Below are positions 23,143-29,910 of a stretch of 29,910 bases of DNA, piece by piece. A model generated the notes under the pieces. The model saw only the letters and a program-made list of their open reading frames with translations, had not been told where the DNA came from and searched no databases. The stretch is from positions 1-29,910 of the forward strand of contig DAISGI010000031.1 in assembly GCA_036823195.1 (NCBI GenBank), in the 5' to 3' direction. The stretch comes from UBA4874 sp002399435 (GTDB lineage Bacteria; Bacillota; Clostridia; Caldicoprobacterales; DTU083). Both the position numbers and the translations under genes were made by a program. The number at the start of each line of letters is the position of its first letter. Position 1 is the first letter of the stretch.

Positions 23143-24461
23143 TGTTCCATTCTCCTTCTCATTTTTTCCATCAAACGTTGTCTGCGATGAAGCAATTCTG
23201 CCTGAAGCCGTTTTGAACCAATATCGGAATCGGAAAATCGGTTCGCCAGCCGTATCGCCTTTTCCGTGCACTCCAGGGCCCCCGGGAAGTCCTTCTCCTG
23301 GTGTTCCAGAAATTTTGCCATTTCAATAAGCGGAAAATACAGGGAACTGCCCTCCTTCCCTGCAAGATCCGCCCAAAGTTCCATAGCTTCCTGAGGTCCC
23401 CTGTACCGCTTTGTCAGATAAGCAAGCCGTTTTTTGGCATGTAAAACGAAGGGATGCGGCGACAGGCCAATACATTTCCGATAACAGACCTCAGCCTGCC
23501 GGATGCGATGTGCTCTTTCCAGTTCCTTGCCAATACCCAGCAGCTCACAGGCATCCCGATCGGTCTCCGGGTCATGATACAACACGGCAAAATGCACCAG
23601 CAAGGCAGCCATTGCTGCAATGTCCCATTCATTGTGCTGAAGGACCTGCCGCATTTTCCCGGGAGCGTGCGATTTCAGAAAATCAAGGTAGATATCGGGA
23701 ATCATGGAACCGGGAATATCATCTGTCCGGTGTTGGGATAAAATCTCTTTCTCCAATGTGGACAAAGTGCAATCCGGAAGGCGGGCACCCCATAAGCGCC
23801 TGGCGACAGGAAGCAGATCCAGGTGGGCATTCACCCAATGAATTGGCGGAACTCCGGAAAGAATCATCCGGCTCTCCAGCAAAGGCCAGTCAAAGGACTT
23901 TCCGTTGAAGGTAACAAGGATTGAATGTCGTCGCAATTGATCCGCCACCGCCTGAAGCATGGGAACTTCTTCATCAAAGTCCCGCATCAGGTACTGATCC
24001 ACCACCAGTCCCTTTTCCCCCACATACCCCAGTCCCACCAAAAATGCCACGGTCCCGGACCCTCCGGCCAGTCCTGTCGTCTCCGTATCCAAAAAGACAA
24101 GATCCTTCGGGCACAAGTCCCGATCCAGACGGGTCCACCAGAAACTGTCCGTAAAGACAGCATTCTGAAGATCGTACAGAGGAATCCTCCCATAACTTTC
24201 TTCATATCCGTATATTGTCTGTTTACGTACAAACACCCCATCCGGTCCCGAAGCAACAGTCCCGCCAAGACGGTCTCTGTCCAGCCGGCTCTCCGGGTCC
24301 GGACTGCATTCCTTGCCTGAATTCCCGCCTTGTTCCGGATTTGACATGCCCTCCGCTCCTGCGCCCCGGGCGGTTGTTCCCGCACCCCGGACGGCTTCCG
24401 ACTTACCGGGAAGGGCGCTGGATTTCATGGCCCTCAGTTTGCTCTTCAGGTTGGCTATCAT
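23133..24461 (-). CDS. mrfB: MrfB (YprB) 3'-5' exonuclease with TPR region
   Basis: RNase H-like exonuclease of the DEDDh type. Catalytic positions are visible as F-L-D-T-E-T-T-G (Asp125, Glu127), F-N-G-K-S-F-D-W (Asp191) and H-N-E-W-D (His276, Asp280). Residues 1-75 are Gly/Ser/Ala-rich and probably disordered; about 300-442 are TPR-like. In Bacillus, MrfA and MrfB form a mitomycin-lesion repair pathway separate from UvrABC. The ATG at 24461 has GGGAGG seven bases upstream and lies 59 bases inside mrfA, in another frame, so the two genes are tightly coupled. Confidence 0.88.
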   Translation of the reverse strand: MIANLKSKLRAMKSSALPGKSEAVRGAGTTARGAGAEGMSNPEQGGNSGKECSPDPESRLDRDRLGGTVASGPDGVFVRKQTIYGYEESYGRIPLYDLQNAVFTDSFWWTRLDRDLCPKDLVFLDTETTGLAGGSGTVAFLVGLGYVGEKGLVVDQYLMRDFDEEVPMLQAVADQLRRHSILVTFNGKSFDWPLLESRMILSGVPPIHWVNAHLDLLPVARRLWGARLPDCTLSTLEKEILSQHRTDDIPGSMIPDIYLDFLKSHAPGKMRQVLQHNEWDIAAMAALLVHFAVLYHDPETDRDACELLGIGKELERAHRIRQAEVCYRKCIGLSPHPFVLHAKKRLAYLTKRYRGPQEAMELWADLAGKEGSSLYFPLIEMAKFLEHQEKDFPGALECTEKAIRLANRFSDSDIGSKRLQAELLHRRQRLMEKMRRRMEQWG

Positions 24462-26718
24462 CCAGAATCCCTCCCAATATCGTCAATGCCAGCGCTTTGC
24501 CGTTTGTCGTTACCTCGGCGGCAGGTCCGATGCATGCGGGGCAGCCGTTTTCGCATCCGCAGCCGGACAGAACTTCCCGGGCCCTGCGGAACAGCTCCAG
24601 ATGCATTTCATACAGCCGTTTGCTGAAGCCGATTCCTCCGGGACAGCTGTCATAAATATAAATGGTGGGCTTTTTTGTAAAGGGCGACTTTACATGGTAA
24701 ATCACATGAATGTCACTGGGATCACACATAAGATAAAGCGGTGCAATCTGGCCCAGCACATTGGCAATGCCCATCAGTGCATTTTGCAGATCATCCTGGC
24801 TTTTGATCCCGGCAGGAATCTCATTCCATGTCGCCCAATAGGCCGTTGTCTGCAGTTCCAGTTCGGGCAGCCGCACCGGGCCCCATCCCAGGTTTTCATG
24901 GGTATCAAATTTGATCTTCTTGAACATGGTCACCAGGGAAGTCACCATGACATCTCCATAGCTTCTGCCTGTCCTGCCATCCTCCTCCGATTGAAAGACA
25001 TCCAGCACCTTCAGGGTAACGGCCAGATTGGCATCGGTATAATAATCCACATCCACTTTTCGGACATAGGCCTTTTTCTCCGCAAAGTCCAGCTTCTCCA
25101 CCTGATACTGCGTTCCTTCGTGAAGATAGATCGCCTCCTCATGAAGCAGCTGAGGCGCACTGAATCGATCCATCTCTCCTATGACCCGGCGCTTTGGCTT
25201 GGTGATATCAATGATAACGAAATTTTCATCGGCAGCACTGCGAAGGCTTACGGCGTTGGCGGGGAATTGATCGGCCACCCAATGCCATCGGCCGCCTACA
25301 TGGTGAAGCACCTTTTCCTCCTCCAGATAAGCGAGAATGGGATCCAGCGTGTCCGTTCCAAAGGTCTCCCCATCCTCAAACGGCAGCTCAAAGGCGGCGC
25401 ACTTGATATGGGACATCAGGATATACAGGTTATCCGGATTGATGAGCCCATACTCCGGGCTGGACTCCAGAAAGAATTCCGGATGCCGGATGATGTACTG
25501 ATCCAGGGGATTGCCGGAGGCAACCATCAAAGCGACGGAAGTATCGCTTCTGCGCCCCGCGCGCCCGGCTTGCTGCCAACTGCTGGCTATGGTGCCGGGA
25601 TAACCGCACATAATGCATACCTGAAGCTTTCCAATATCGATCCCCAGCTCCAGCGCGTTGGTGCTGACCACTCCCAGTATCCGGCCGGCACGAAGGCCAT
25701 GCTCAATCTCCCGTCGTTCCTTCGGCAGATAACCGCTGCGATATCCGCGGATGCGGCTGGAGGAACCGGGCTTGTCCCGCACCACCCTCTTCAGATACAT
25801 CACCAATACTTCCACAGACAGACGGCTCCTGGTAAAAACAATGGTCTGTATGCCATTTTTCAGAAAGTCAGCCGCAAGATTCCGTGTTTCCAGAAGAGAG
25901 CTCCTGCGGATACCCAGCTGCCTGTTCACGATGGGAGGATTGTAAAAAATCAGATGCTTCCTGCCGGAAGGCGCGCCGTTCACATCCACCAGTTCCGCTT
26001 CCTGTCCGATGATCCTCTCCGCCAGTTCCTTTGGATTGGCTATGGTGGCGGAGCAGCAGATATACTGGGGATGTGAGCCATAAAAACGGCAGATACGGTT
26101 CAGGCGGCGAAGAACATTGGCTATATGGCTGCCAAATACGCCGCGATAGGAATGAATTTCATCAATGACAACATACTTCAGATTTTCAAACAGCTTAACC
26201 CACTTGGTATGATGGGGCATAATCCCGCTATGAAGCATATCGGGATTGGTTACGACGATGTGCCCTGCCTGCCGGATGGCCTTCCGGGCGCCGACAGGAG
26301 TATCCCCGTCATATGTATAGGTTTTGATGGGATGATCCAGCAACTCCAGCATCTCGTGCAGTTCACTGACCTGATCCTGGGAAAGTGCTTTTGTGGGAAA
26401 CAAATACAACGCCCTGGTATCGTCATTTTGCAAGATCCCATTGACGACAGGGAGGTTATAGCAAAGGGTTTTCCCGGACGCCGTAGGGGTAACCACCACG
26501 ACATTCTTTCCCTGCAGCACCAGATCGATCGCCCTGGATTGATGAGAGTACAGCTGATGGATGCCTCTCTTTTTCAGAACGTCCAGTAATTCCGGCTGCA
26601 GGCCCCTGGGAAAAGGGCCGTAGGCTGCTTCCCTGGGCGGGATCTCCTTCCACCCTGTAACATTCTCCATAACAGCCGGATTACTGCGTATCTGATCCAC
26701 CAATTGATCGATATTCAT
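24403..26718 (-). CDS. mrfA: MrfA (YprA) DEAD/DEAH-box helicase with Cys4 C-terminus
   Basis: Superfamily 2 helicase of 771 residues. Walker A is T-P-T-A-S-G-K-T (77-84), Walker B D-E-I-H (186-189), motif III S-A-T (223-225), and motif VI Q-A-G-R-A-G-R-R lies in the second RecA domain. The C-terminal DUF1998-type region carries C720, C722, C726 and C729, the zinc-binding set typical of MrfA. The Bacillus protein is a 3'-5' DNA helicase acting on mitomycin C damage with MrfB, which follows immediately here. The tail after the Cys cluster is short and acidic. A good sigma-A-like promoter lies 40 bases upstream. Confidence 0.92.
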   Translation of the reverse strand: MNIDQLVDQIRSNPAVMENVTGWKEIPPREAAYGPFPRGLQPELLDVLKKRGIHQLYSHQSRAIDLVLQGKNVVVVTPTASGKTLCYNLPVVNGILQNDDTRALYLFPTKALSQDQVSELHEMLELLDHPIKTYTYDGDTPVGARKAIRQAGHIVVTNPDMLHSGIMPHHTKWVKLFENLKYVVIDEIHSYRGVFGSHIANVLRRLNRICRFYGSHPQYICCSATIANPKELAERIIGQEAELVDVNGAPSGRKHLIFYNPPIVNRQLGIRRSSLLETRNLAADFLKNGIQTIVFTRSRLSVEVLVMYLKRVVRDKPGSSSRIRGYRSGYLPKERREIEHGLRAGRILGVVSTNALELGIDIGKLQVCIMCGYPGTIASSWQQAGRAGRRSDTSVALMVASGNPLDQYIIRHPEFFLESSPEYGLINPDNLYILMSHIKCAAFELPFEDGETFGTDTLDPILAYLEEEKVLHHVGGRWHWVADQFPANAVSLRSAADENFVIIDITKPKRRVIGEMDRFSAPQLLHEEAIYLHEGTQYQVEKLDFAEKKAYVRKVDVDYYTDANLAVTLKVLDVFQSEEDGRTGRSYGDVMVTSLVTMFKKIKFDTHENLGWGPVRLPELELQTTAYWATWNEIPAGIKSQDDLQNALMGIANVLGQIAPLYLMCDPSDIHVIYHVKSPFTKKPTIYIYDSCPGGIGFSKRLYEMHLELFRRAREVLSGCGCENGCPACIGPAAEVTTNGKALALTILGGILDDSQPEEQTEGHEIQRPSR

Positions 26719-26756
26719 GATGGCATCCCCTCATTCCCCCAAGTCGTCTTTCTATC

Positions 26757-26785
26757 ATTATATCCATTTTTCCTGCGGGAATCAA
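26757..26785 (-). promoter_or_regulatory. Promoter for the mrfAB-TPR operon
   Basis: TTGATT (26785-26780), 17 bases, then a perfect TATAAT (26762-26757) on the minus strand, 39 bases before the mrfA ATG. I saw no LexA box; Bacillus mrfAB is likewise not a known SOS operon. Confidence 0.65.
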
Positions 26786-26842
26786 ACCCCTTTTATGGAT
26801 ACGCCGCTTTTGTAGATACGCGATGTGGGAAACGGAATGCAG

Positions 26843-27598
26843 TTACTGTGCCATCTGCAGCTTGCTGTGGGTTACACGGTTCAGAAACTGCTTTGTCCGA
26901 TCCTCCTGCGGATGATCGATCACCTGGGAAGGCGATCCCTCTTCCACAATCACTCCACCGTCCATGAAAATAACATTGCTTGCCACTTCCCTTGCAAATT
27001 CAATTTCGTGAGTGACGACGATCATGGTCCGCCCGTCCCGGGCAACGGATTTCATAACATCCAGAACCTCTCCGACCAATTCCGGATCCAGCGCGGAGGT
27101 GGGCTCGTCAAACATCATCACGTCCGGATCCAACGCCAGTGCCCGTGCAATTCCCACCCTTTGCTGCTGTCCGCCGGATAGCTGGCTGGGGTAATAGTCC
27201 AGTCTGTCTTCCAGCCCAACCTTTTCCAGGTACGACACGCTTTTTTCATAAGCCTCCTTTTTATCCATCCTTTGAGCTGTAATCAGCCCTTCCATCACAT
27301 TTTCCACCGATGTCTTATTGCGGAACAGGTTATAGTGCTGAAATACCATTGCCGTTCTTTTCCGAAGCTCGTTAATCTGTTTCCGATTCGTTTTGCCGAC
27401 TTCCACCGTGAGCCCGCCGATATGAATCTTGCCTTTGTCCGGCTTTTCGAGGAAATTGATGCAGCGCAGCAAGGTGGATTTCCCGGAACCGCTGGGCCCG
27501 AGGATTACATAGACTTCCCCTTTTTTCACACGAAATCCGATTCCCTTCAGAACTTCGTTTTCATTATAAGATTTGTGCATGTTTTTTATTTCGATCAT
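26843..27598 (-). CDS. Amino-acid ABC transporter ATP-binding protein
   Basis: The 251-residue ATPase is of the polar amino-acid uptake class: Walker A G-P-S-G-S-G-K-S (34-41), the family-typical M-V-F-Q-H-Y-N-L-F, signature L-S-G-G-Q-Q-Q-R (140-147), Walker B M-M-F-D-E-P (161-166) and the H-loop V-V-T-H-E. It overlaps the fused binding-protein/permease gene by ATGA and completes that transporter. GGAGG lies nine bases before the ATG. Relatives serve cystine, glutamine or arginine; the substrate cannot be read from the ATPase. Confidence 0.95.
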   Translation of the reverse strand: MIEIKNMHKSYNENEVLKGIGFRVKKGEVYVILGPSGSGKSTLLRCINFLEKPDKGKIHIGGLTVEVGKTNRKQINELRKRTAMVFQHYNLFRNKTSVENVMEGLITAQRMDKKEAYEKSVSYLEKVGLEDRLDYYPSQLSGGQQQRVGIARALALDPDVMMFDEPTSALDPELVGEVLDVMKSVARDGRTMIVVTHEIEFAREVASNVIFMDGGVIVEEGSPSQVIDHPQEDRTKQFLNRVTHSKLQMAQ

Positions 27599-29187
27599 GC
27601 CGTCATTCCTCCTTCATATTTGTTTAATCTTTTCTCCATCACGGAGACTCCCTTTCCTACCACCAGACAGATCAGCCAATAAATGATTGCCGAGTCAATA
27701 TAGACTTCAAAAAACCGCAGGTTTCTCGCGCCGACGATTTTAGCCTGGCCCATAATATCCACCACAGCAATGATGAAGGCCAGGGAAGTATCCTTCAGCA
27801 AACTGATAAAGGAGTTGCCAAAATTGGGCAATGCAATGGTCAATGCCTGTGGAAATACAATGCGGACCATTGCCTGTAGCCGGCTCATTCCAACGGAATA
27901 GGCGGCTTCCAGCTGACCTTTGTCCACAGCCTGAATCGCGGAACGAATCGTTTCCGACAGATAGGCTCCGGTATTCAGGGAAAATGAGACATATACAAAA
28001 ACAATGGCGGGAATATTGCTCACATCAACATTCCATTGATAATGACCTTGCATAAATCCCAGTATCTTCGGAATTCCATAATAGGACAGATACATCTGCA
28101 CCAGCAATGGAGTTCCCCGGATAAAGGAAACATAAAAGGATGCAAGCCATTTCAGCACCGGAATCCGGTAGATCTTGACCAATGCCGTGATCAGACCAAT
28201 GATCAGGCCAACAAGCATGGAAACAAGCGATATCATTAAGGTAACGGGCGCATAGCGGAGGATTTCAGGAAAGGATTTCACCATGTATTTTACATCCAGT
28301 AATTCACTCGAGCTTTCCTTCTTTTCTTCTCCGGCTTGCTGCTGGTCCTGTTGCTCCACTGCTGTAAAGTCCTCACCGAACCACTTAGTGGAAATTTTCG
28401 ACAAGGTCCCGTCGGCTCTCATTTCCGACAACGCTTCGTCCACTTTGGACCGCAGTCCCTCCGAATCGCTTCCCTTCCGGAATACAAAATAGGACGGGAC
28501 GGTTATAACCGGCTCCCCTGTCGTCTTCAGCTTCAATCCAAGCTCCTTGATATGTTCCTTTGCGATGACCTTGTCATTGATGGTTGCGTCCAGCCGGCCG
28601 GCTTCTATGTCCTGCAGCACGGAAGAAATATTGCCCTCATAGTATTCAATGGAAATGGGGCTGCCATGCTTCCTGTTATATTTCTCCAGTATCTGGGCAA
28701 AGGTCGTCCCCACCGATACCCCTACCTTTTTGCCTTTCAGATCATCCATGGTCTTTATGGTGTCATTGTTGTCGCGGACGATCAGACTGGCGACGGAATT
28801 AAAATAACTATTGCCCGGGAAAGAATATTTTCCTTCCCTTTCCTCATCCTTCGAAATCTGATCCGCGATCATATCGTATTTTCGGGATTCCAATCCCAGA
28901 AAAAGACTGTCCCACTGAGCGGCGACATAGCCAAACTCCACGTCGTCCAGGCGCTTATCGATTTCCTTTACCACATCAATGTCATACCCTGTCAGTTGGT
29001 TCTTTTCATCCTTATAATTAAACGGCTGATACGTTCCTTCCGTCCCAACGACGACTTTCCTCACGCCCCCGCTCTCCTTAGAACGATTCGACGTAGAAGG
29101 GTTTTTTTGCGATGCACATCCTGTCAGTACCGTGCATAAAAGCAAAAAAAGGATGACTGCTTTTCGCAAACGGTTTTTTTTGTACAC
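27595..29187 (-). CDS. Amino-acid ABC transporter, fused lipoprotein binding domain and permease
   Basis: One 530-residue chain carries two transporter parts. Residues 1-24 are a lipoprotein signal with L-T-G-C (Cys24 lipidated); about 43-272 are a family 3 solute-binding domain (T-Y-Q-P-F-N-Y, T-G-Y-D-I-D-V-V, D-M-I-A-D-Q-I); 273-300 are a Gln/Glu/Ser linker; about 305-520 are a His/Gln/Arg-type permease with the ATPase-docking loop Q-L-E-A-A-Y-S-V-G-M-S (425-435). Fusions of this kind are known in Firmicutes glutamine transporters. The binding-domain wording (A-Q-W-D-S-L-F-L-G-L) is closer to cystine-type proteins, a tentative hint. The start is GTG after AGGGGGC. The c-di-AMP riboswitch lies upstream on the same strand. 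Confidence 0.93.
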   Translation of the reverse strand: MYKKNRLRKAVILFLLLCTVLTGCASQKNPSTSNRSKESGGVRKVVVGTEGTYQPFNYKDEKNQLTGYDIDVVKEIDKRLDDVEFGYVAAQWDSLFLGLESRKYDMIADQISKDEEREGKYSFPGNSYFNSVASLIVRDNNDTIKTMDDLKGKKVGVSVGTTFAQILEKYNRKHGSPISIEYYEGNISSVLQDIEAGRLDATINDKVIAKEHIKELGLKLKTTGEPVITVPSYFVFRKGSDSEGLRSKVDEALSEMRADGTLSKISTKWFGEDFTAVEQQDQQQAGEEKKESSSELLDVKYMVKSFPEILRYAPVTLMISLVSMLVGLIIGLITALVKIYRIPVLKWLASFYVSFIRGTPLLVQMYLSYYGIPKILGFMQGHYQWNVDVSNIPAIVFVYVSFSLNTGAYLSETIRSAIQAVDKGQLEAAYSVGMSRLQAMVRIVFPQALTIALPNFGNSFISLLKDTSLAFIIAVVDIMGQAKIVGARNLRFFEVYIDSAIIYWLICLVVGKGVSVMEKRLNKYEGGMTA

Positions 29188-29237
29188 AAATGAAGCCCCC
29201 TATAAATATCACATTTATTACGTGCAATGTCTCACGG

Positions 29238-29266
29238 AGGATATAAAAATGGATCAACCCGGTCAA
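29238..29266 (-). promoter_or_regulatory. Weak second promoter close to the transporter gene
   Basis: TTGACC (29266-29261), 17 bases, then TATCCT (29243-29238) on the minus strand, about 50 bases before the GTG. If active it would bypass the riboswitch. The -10 is poor. Confidence 0.3.
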
Positions 29267-29445
29267 TAAACGCTGAAACAAGTCTTGCTGTCCAAAAAAG
29301 TATTTAAGTATTCATCTGAATTTCTCTTCCCATTCTACCGATAGAATACACAGGAAGATATTATGCGGTCGGGCGCAGCAGGAGCAAACGGAACGTCGTA
29401 AGCAAATAGAGGTAAGACATGGGTAAAAAACAACCATATGAACAG

Positions 29446-29479
29446 AAAAAGGCTGTTGAGAAGTCTCTGCAGCCTTTTT
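29446..29479 (-). terminator. Riboswitch-linked intrinsic terminator
   Basis: AAAAAGGCTG pairs with CAGCCTTTTT around a 14-base loop that itself holds GAGA-CT-TCTC on the minus strand. It lies about 33 bases downstream of the c-di-AMP aptamer and is followed by the U tract from the stem end. The loop contains ACTTCTC, the exact complement of GAGAAGT at the 3' edge of the aptamer region (29518-29512). Confidence 0.8.
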
Positions 29480-29511
29480 GATATAAAAAATAAGCTTCAC
29501 GTAAACCTGTC

Positions 29512-29658
29512 ACTTCTCTATCAACGCTTACGAGGTTAGCTGACGGATTCGGATCGATTGGATTGACCCTACCCAGGTATCATCGGGCTGATACCCGGGA
29601 TTCACCCCATGTTCGGTTTCCCCGTTCTTGCGATTCAGCGGTTCAAGTAGGATTACCT
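29512..29658 (-). ncRNA. Cyclic-di-AMP riboswitch (ydaO/yuaA class)
   Basis: The minus strand shows the ydaO core blocks in order: CGCTGAATCGC, then GGGGAAACCG, GGGGTGAATCC, a stem-loop GGGTATCA...TGATACC, GGGTAGGGTCAATCC, CCGAATCCGTCAGCTAACCT and CGTAAGCG, with GAGAAG just after. The closing helix is CGCU with AGCG. This class binds cyclic di-AMP and usually lowers expression when the ligand is abundant; known targets include K+ and osmolyte transport, cell-wall hydrolases and amino-acid transporters. Here it lies on the same strand as the transporter gene 325 bases on, with a terminator between. Confidence 0.93.
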
Positions 29659-29662
29659 GCAA

Positions 29663-29749
29663 TTAACCATTATTCTTCATTGGAAACATATCCGGAAAGT
29701 CCCGCCTGTCCAGGCACTTTTGCAAACTGTCTGGCACGGCTGGTTTCAT
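29663..29749 (-). CDS. Possible 28-codon leader ORF upstream of the riboswitch
   Basis: An ATG at 29749, seven bases after GGAG, opens a frame of 28 codons (starting M-K-P-A-V-P-D-S-L-Q-K-C and ending M-K-N-N-G) that stops with TAA about five bases before the aptamer. It lies wholly within the predicted leader transcript. It has no run of one amino acid that would suggest classic attenuation. It could be a translated leader peptide that times ribosome approach to the aptamer, or chance. I do not recognise the peptide. Confidence 0.4.
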   Translation of the reverse strand: MKPAVPDSLQKCLDRRDFPDMFPMKNNG

Positions 29750-29810
29750 TTTAACACTCCAGGATATCTTTCACACTGAGTTAATCCTTTCGCACTGCAA
29801 CGTTTAGTAT

Positions 29811-29839
29811 ATAATAACACTTGATTACAAAAATGTCAA
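29811..29839 (-). promoter_or_regulatory. Strong sigma-A-type promoter for the riboswitch-transporter leader
   Basis: A perfect TTGACA (29839-29834), exactly 17 bases, then TATTAT (29816-29811) on the minus strand. Transcription would begin near 29804, giving a leader of about 615 bases before the transporter GTG. Confidence 0.8.
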
Positions 29840-29910
29840 ATTCCCAAATTCAATCGATAGCGTCAATTTACTGTAGGGAAAGAAAGAATAGAGACATCCT
29901 GAAATATTTC

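Noticed and set aside
24313..26076. A 587-codon plus-strand frame opposite mrfA
   Set aside because: Antisense to a helicase with intact motifs; no domain recognised and no ribosome site.
26800..26842. A terminator after the ABC ATPase gene
   Set aside because: The repeated GATACGC elements are direct, not inverted, repeats, and no T tract follows.
29078..29281. A 67-codon minus-strand frame overlapping the start of the transporter gene
   Set aside because: It overlaps the lipoprotein signal of a clearly coding frame and shows no family likeness.
29361..29420. A 19-codon Leu-rich minus-strand frame between the terminator and the transporter gene
   Set aside because: It resembles a leucine-type leader peptide, but no Shine-Dalgarno sequence precedes it and no attenuator follows.
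29563..29754. A 63-codon plus-strand frame near the right end
   Set aside because: It is the reverse complement of the c-di-AMP riboswitch; structured RNA explains the sequence.
29500..29800. T-box, SAM or lysine riboswitch as the explanation of the right-end leader
   Set aside because: No T-box AGGGTGGNACCGCG or SAM/lysine core blocks were found; the ydaO blocks explain the sequence in order.

Overview
The window reads as chromosome of an anaerobic, spore-forming Firmicute of class Clostridia. The evidence is the sigma-F cassette (spoIIAA-spoIIAB-sigF), yunB, a BofC-like protein, a SCIFF ranthipeptide precursor next to yajC, MrfAB repair proteins and Clostridia-type class A penicillin-binding proteins with Cys modules and low-complexity tails. 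Base composition looks even throughout. I see no transposase, phage gene, CRISPR array, tRNA or rRNA, so this is core rather than accessory DNA. The species cannot be fixed from the sequence alone.

Layout. (1) 1-5940, minus strand: one long gene run in the order ruvC, ruvA, ruvB, queA, tgt, yajC, a TIGR04086-type membrane protein, scfA (45 aa) and the first codons of scfB at the window edge. It combines Holliday-junction processing, queuosine tRNA modification, Sec accessory function and a thioether-peptide system. (2) 5941-6426: a divergent regulatory region with a sigma-A-like promoter and a 20-bp tandem array ahead of ruvC, and the argG promoter on the other strand. (3) 6427-9062, plus strand: argG-argH, the last two steps of arginine synthesis. 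(4) 9059-11823, minus strand: a BofC-like protein, a small amidase-fold protein, a YebC-family protein and yunB. (5) 11998-14922, plus strand: first class A PBP. (6) 15020-17714, minus strand: an unknown small membrane protein, sigF, spoIIAB and spoIIAA behind a consensus-fit sigma-H promoter, an unknown 73-aa protein with its own promoter and terminator, and a short L25-like protein. (7) 17804-22443: an FtsH-family protease (minus) and a second class A PBP (plus), diverging from promoters with abutting -35 boxes. (8) 22456-26718, minus strand: mrfA, mrfB and a TPR protein, overlapping end to end. (9) 26843-29839, minus strand: an amino-acid ABC transporter (a fused binding-protein/permease and an ATPase) behind a long leader that carries a promoter, a possible 28-codon leader ORF, a ydaO-type cyclic-di-AMP riboswitch and an intrinsic terminator. 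The last 70 bases (29840-29910) show nothing I can name.

Most interesting: the c-di-AMP riboswitch ahead of the amino-acid transporter and its small upstream ORF; the SCIFF precursor, too short for ordinary gene callers; and a recurring pattern in the ruvC-to-scfB run, where the translation-start regions of ruvC (20-nt units), queA (13-nt), tgt (25/26-nt) and scfB (11-nt) carry tandem repeats whose units each bring a start codon or a start-like motif. I know of no described function for that pattern, and local slippage duplication is the null explanation.
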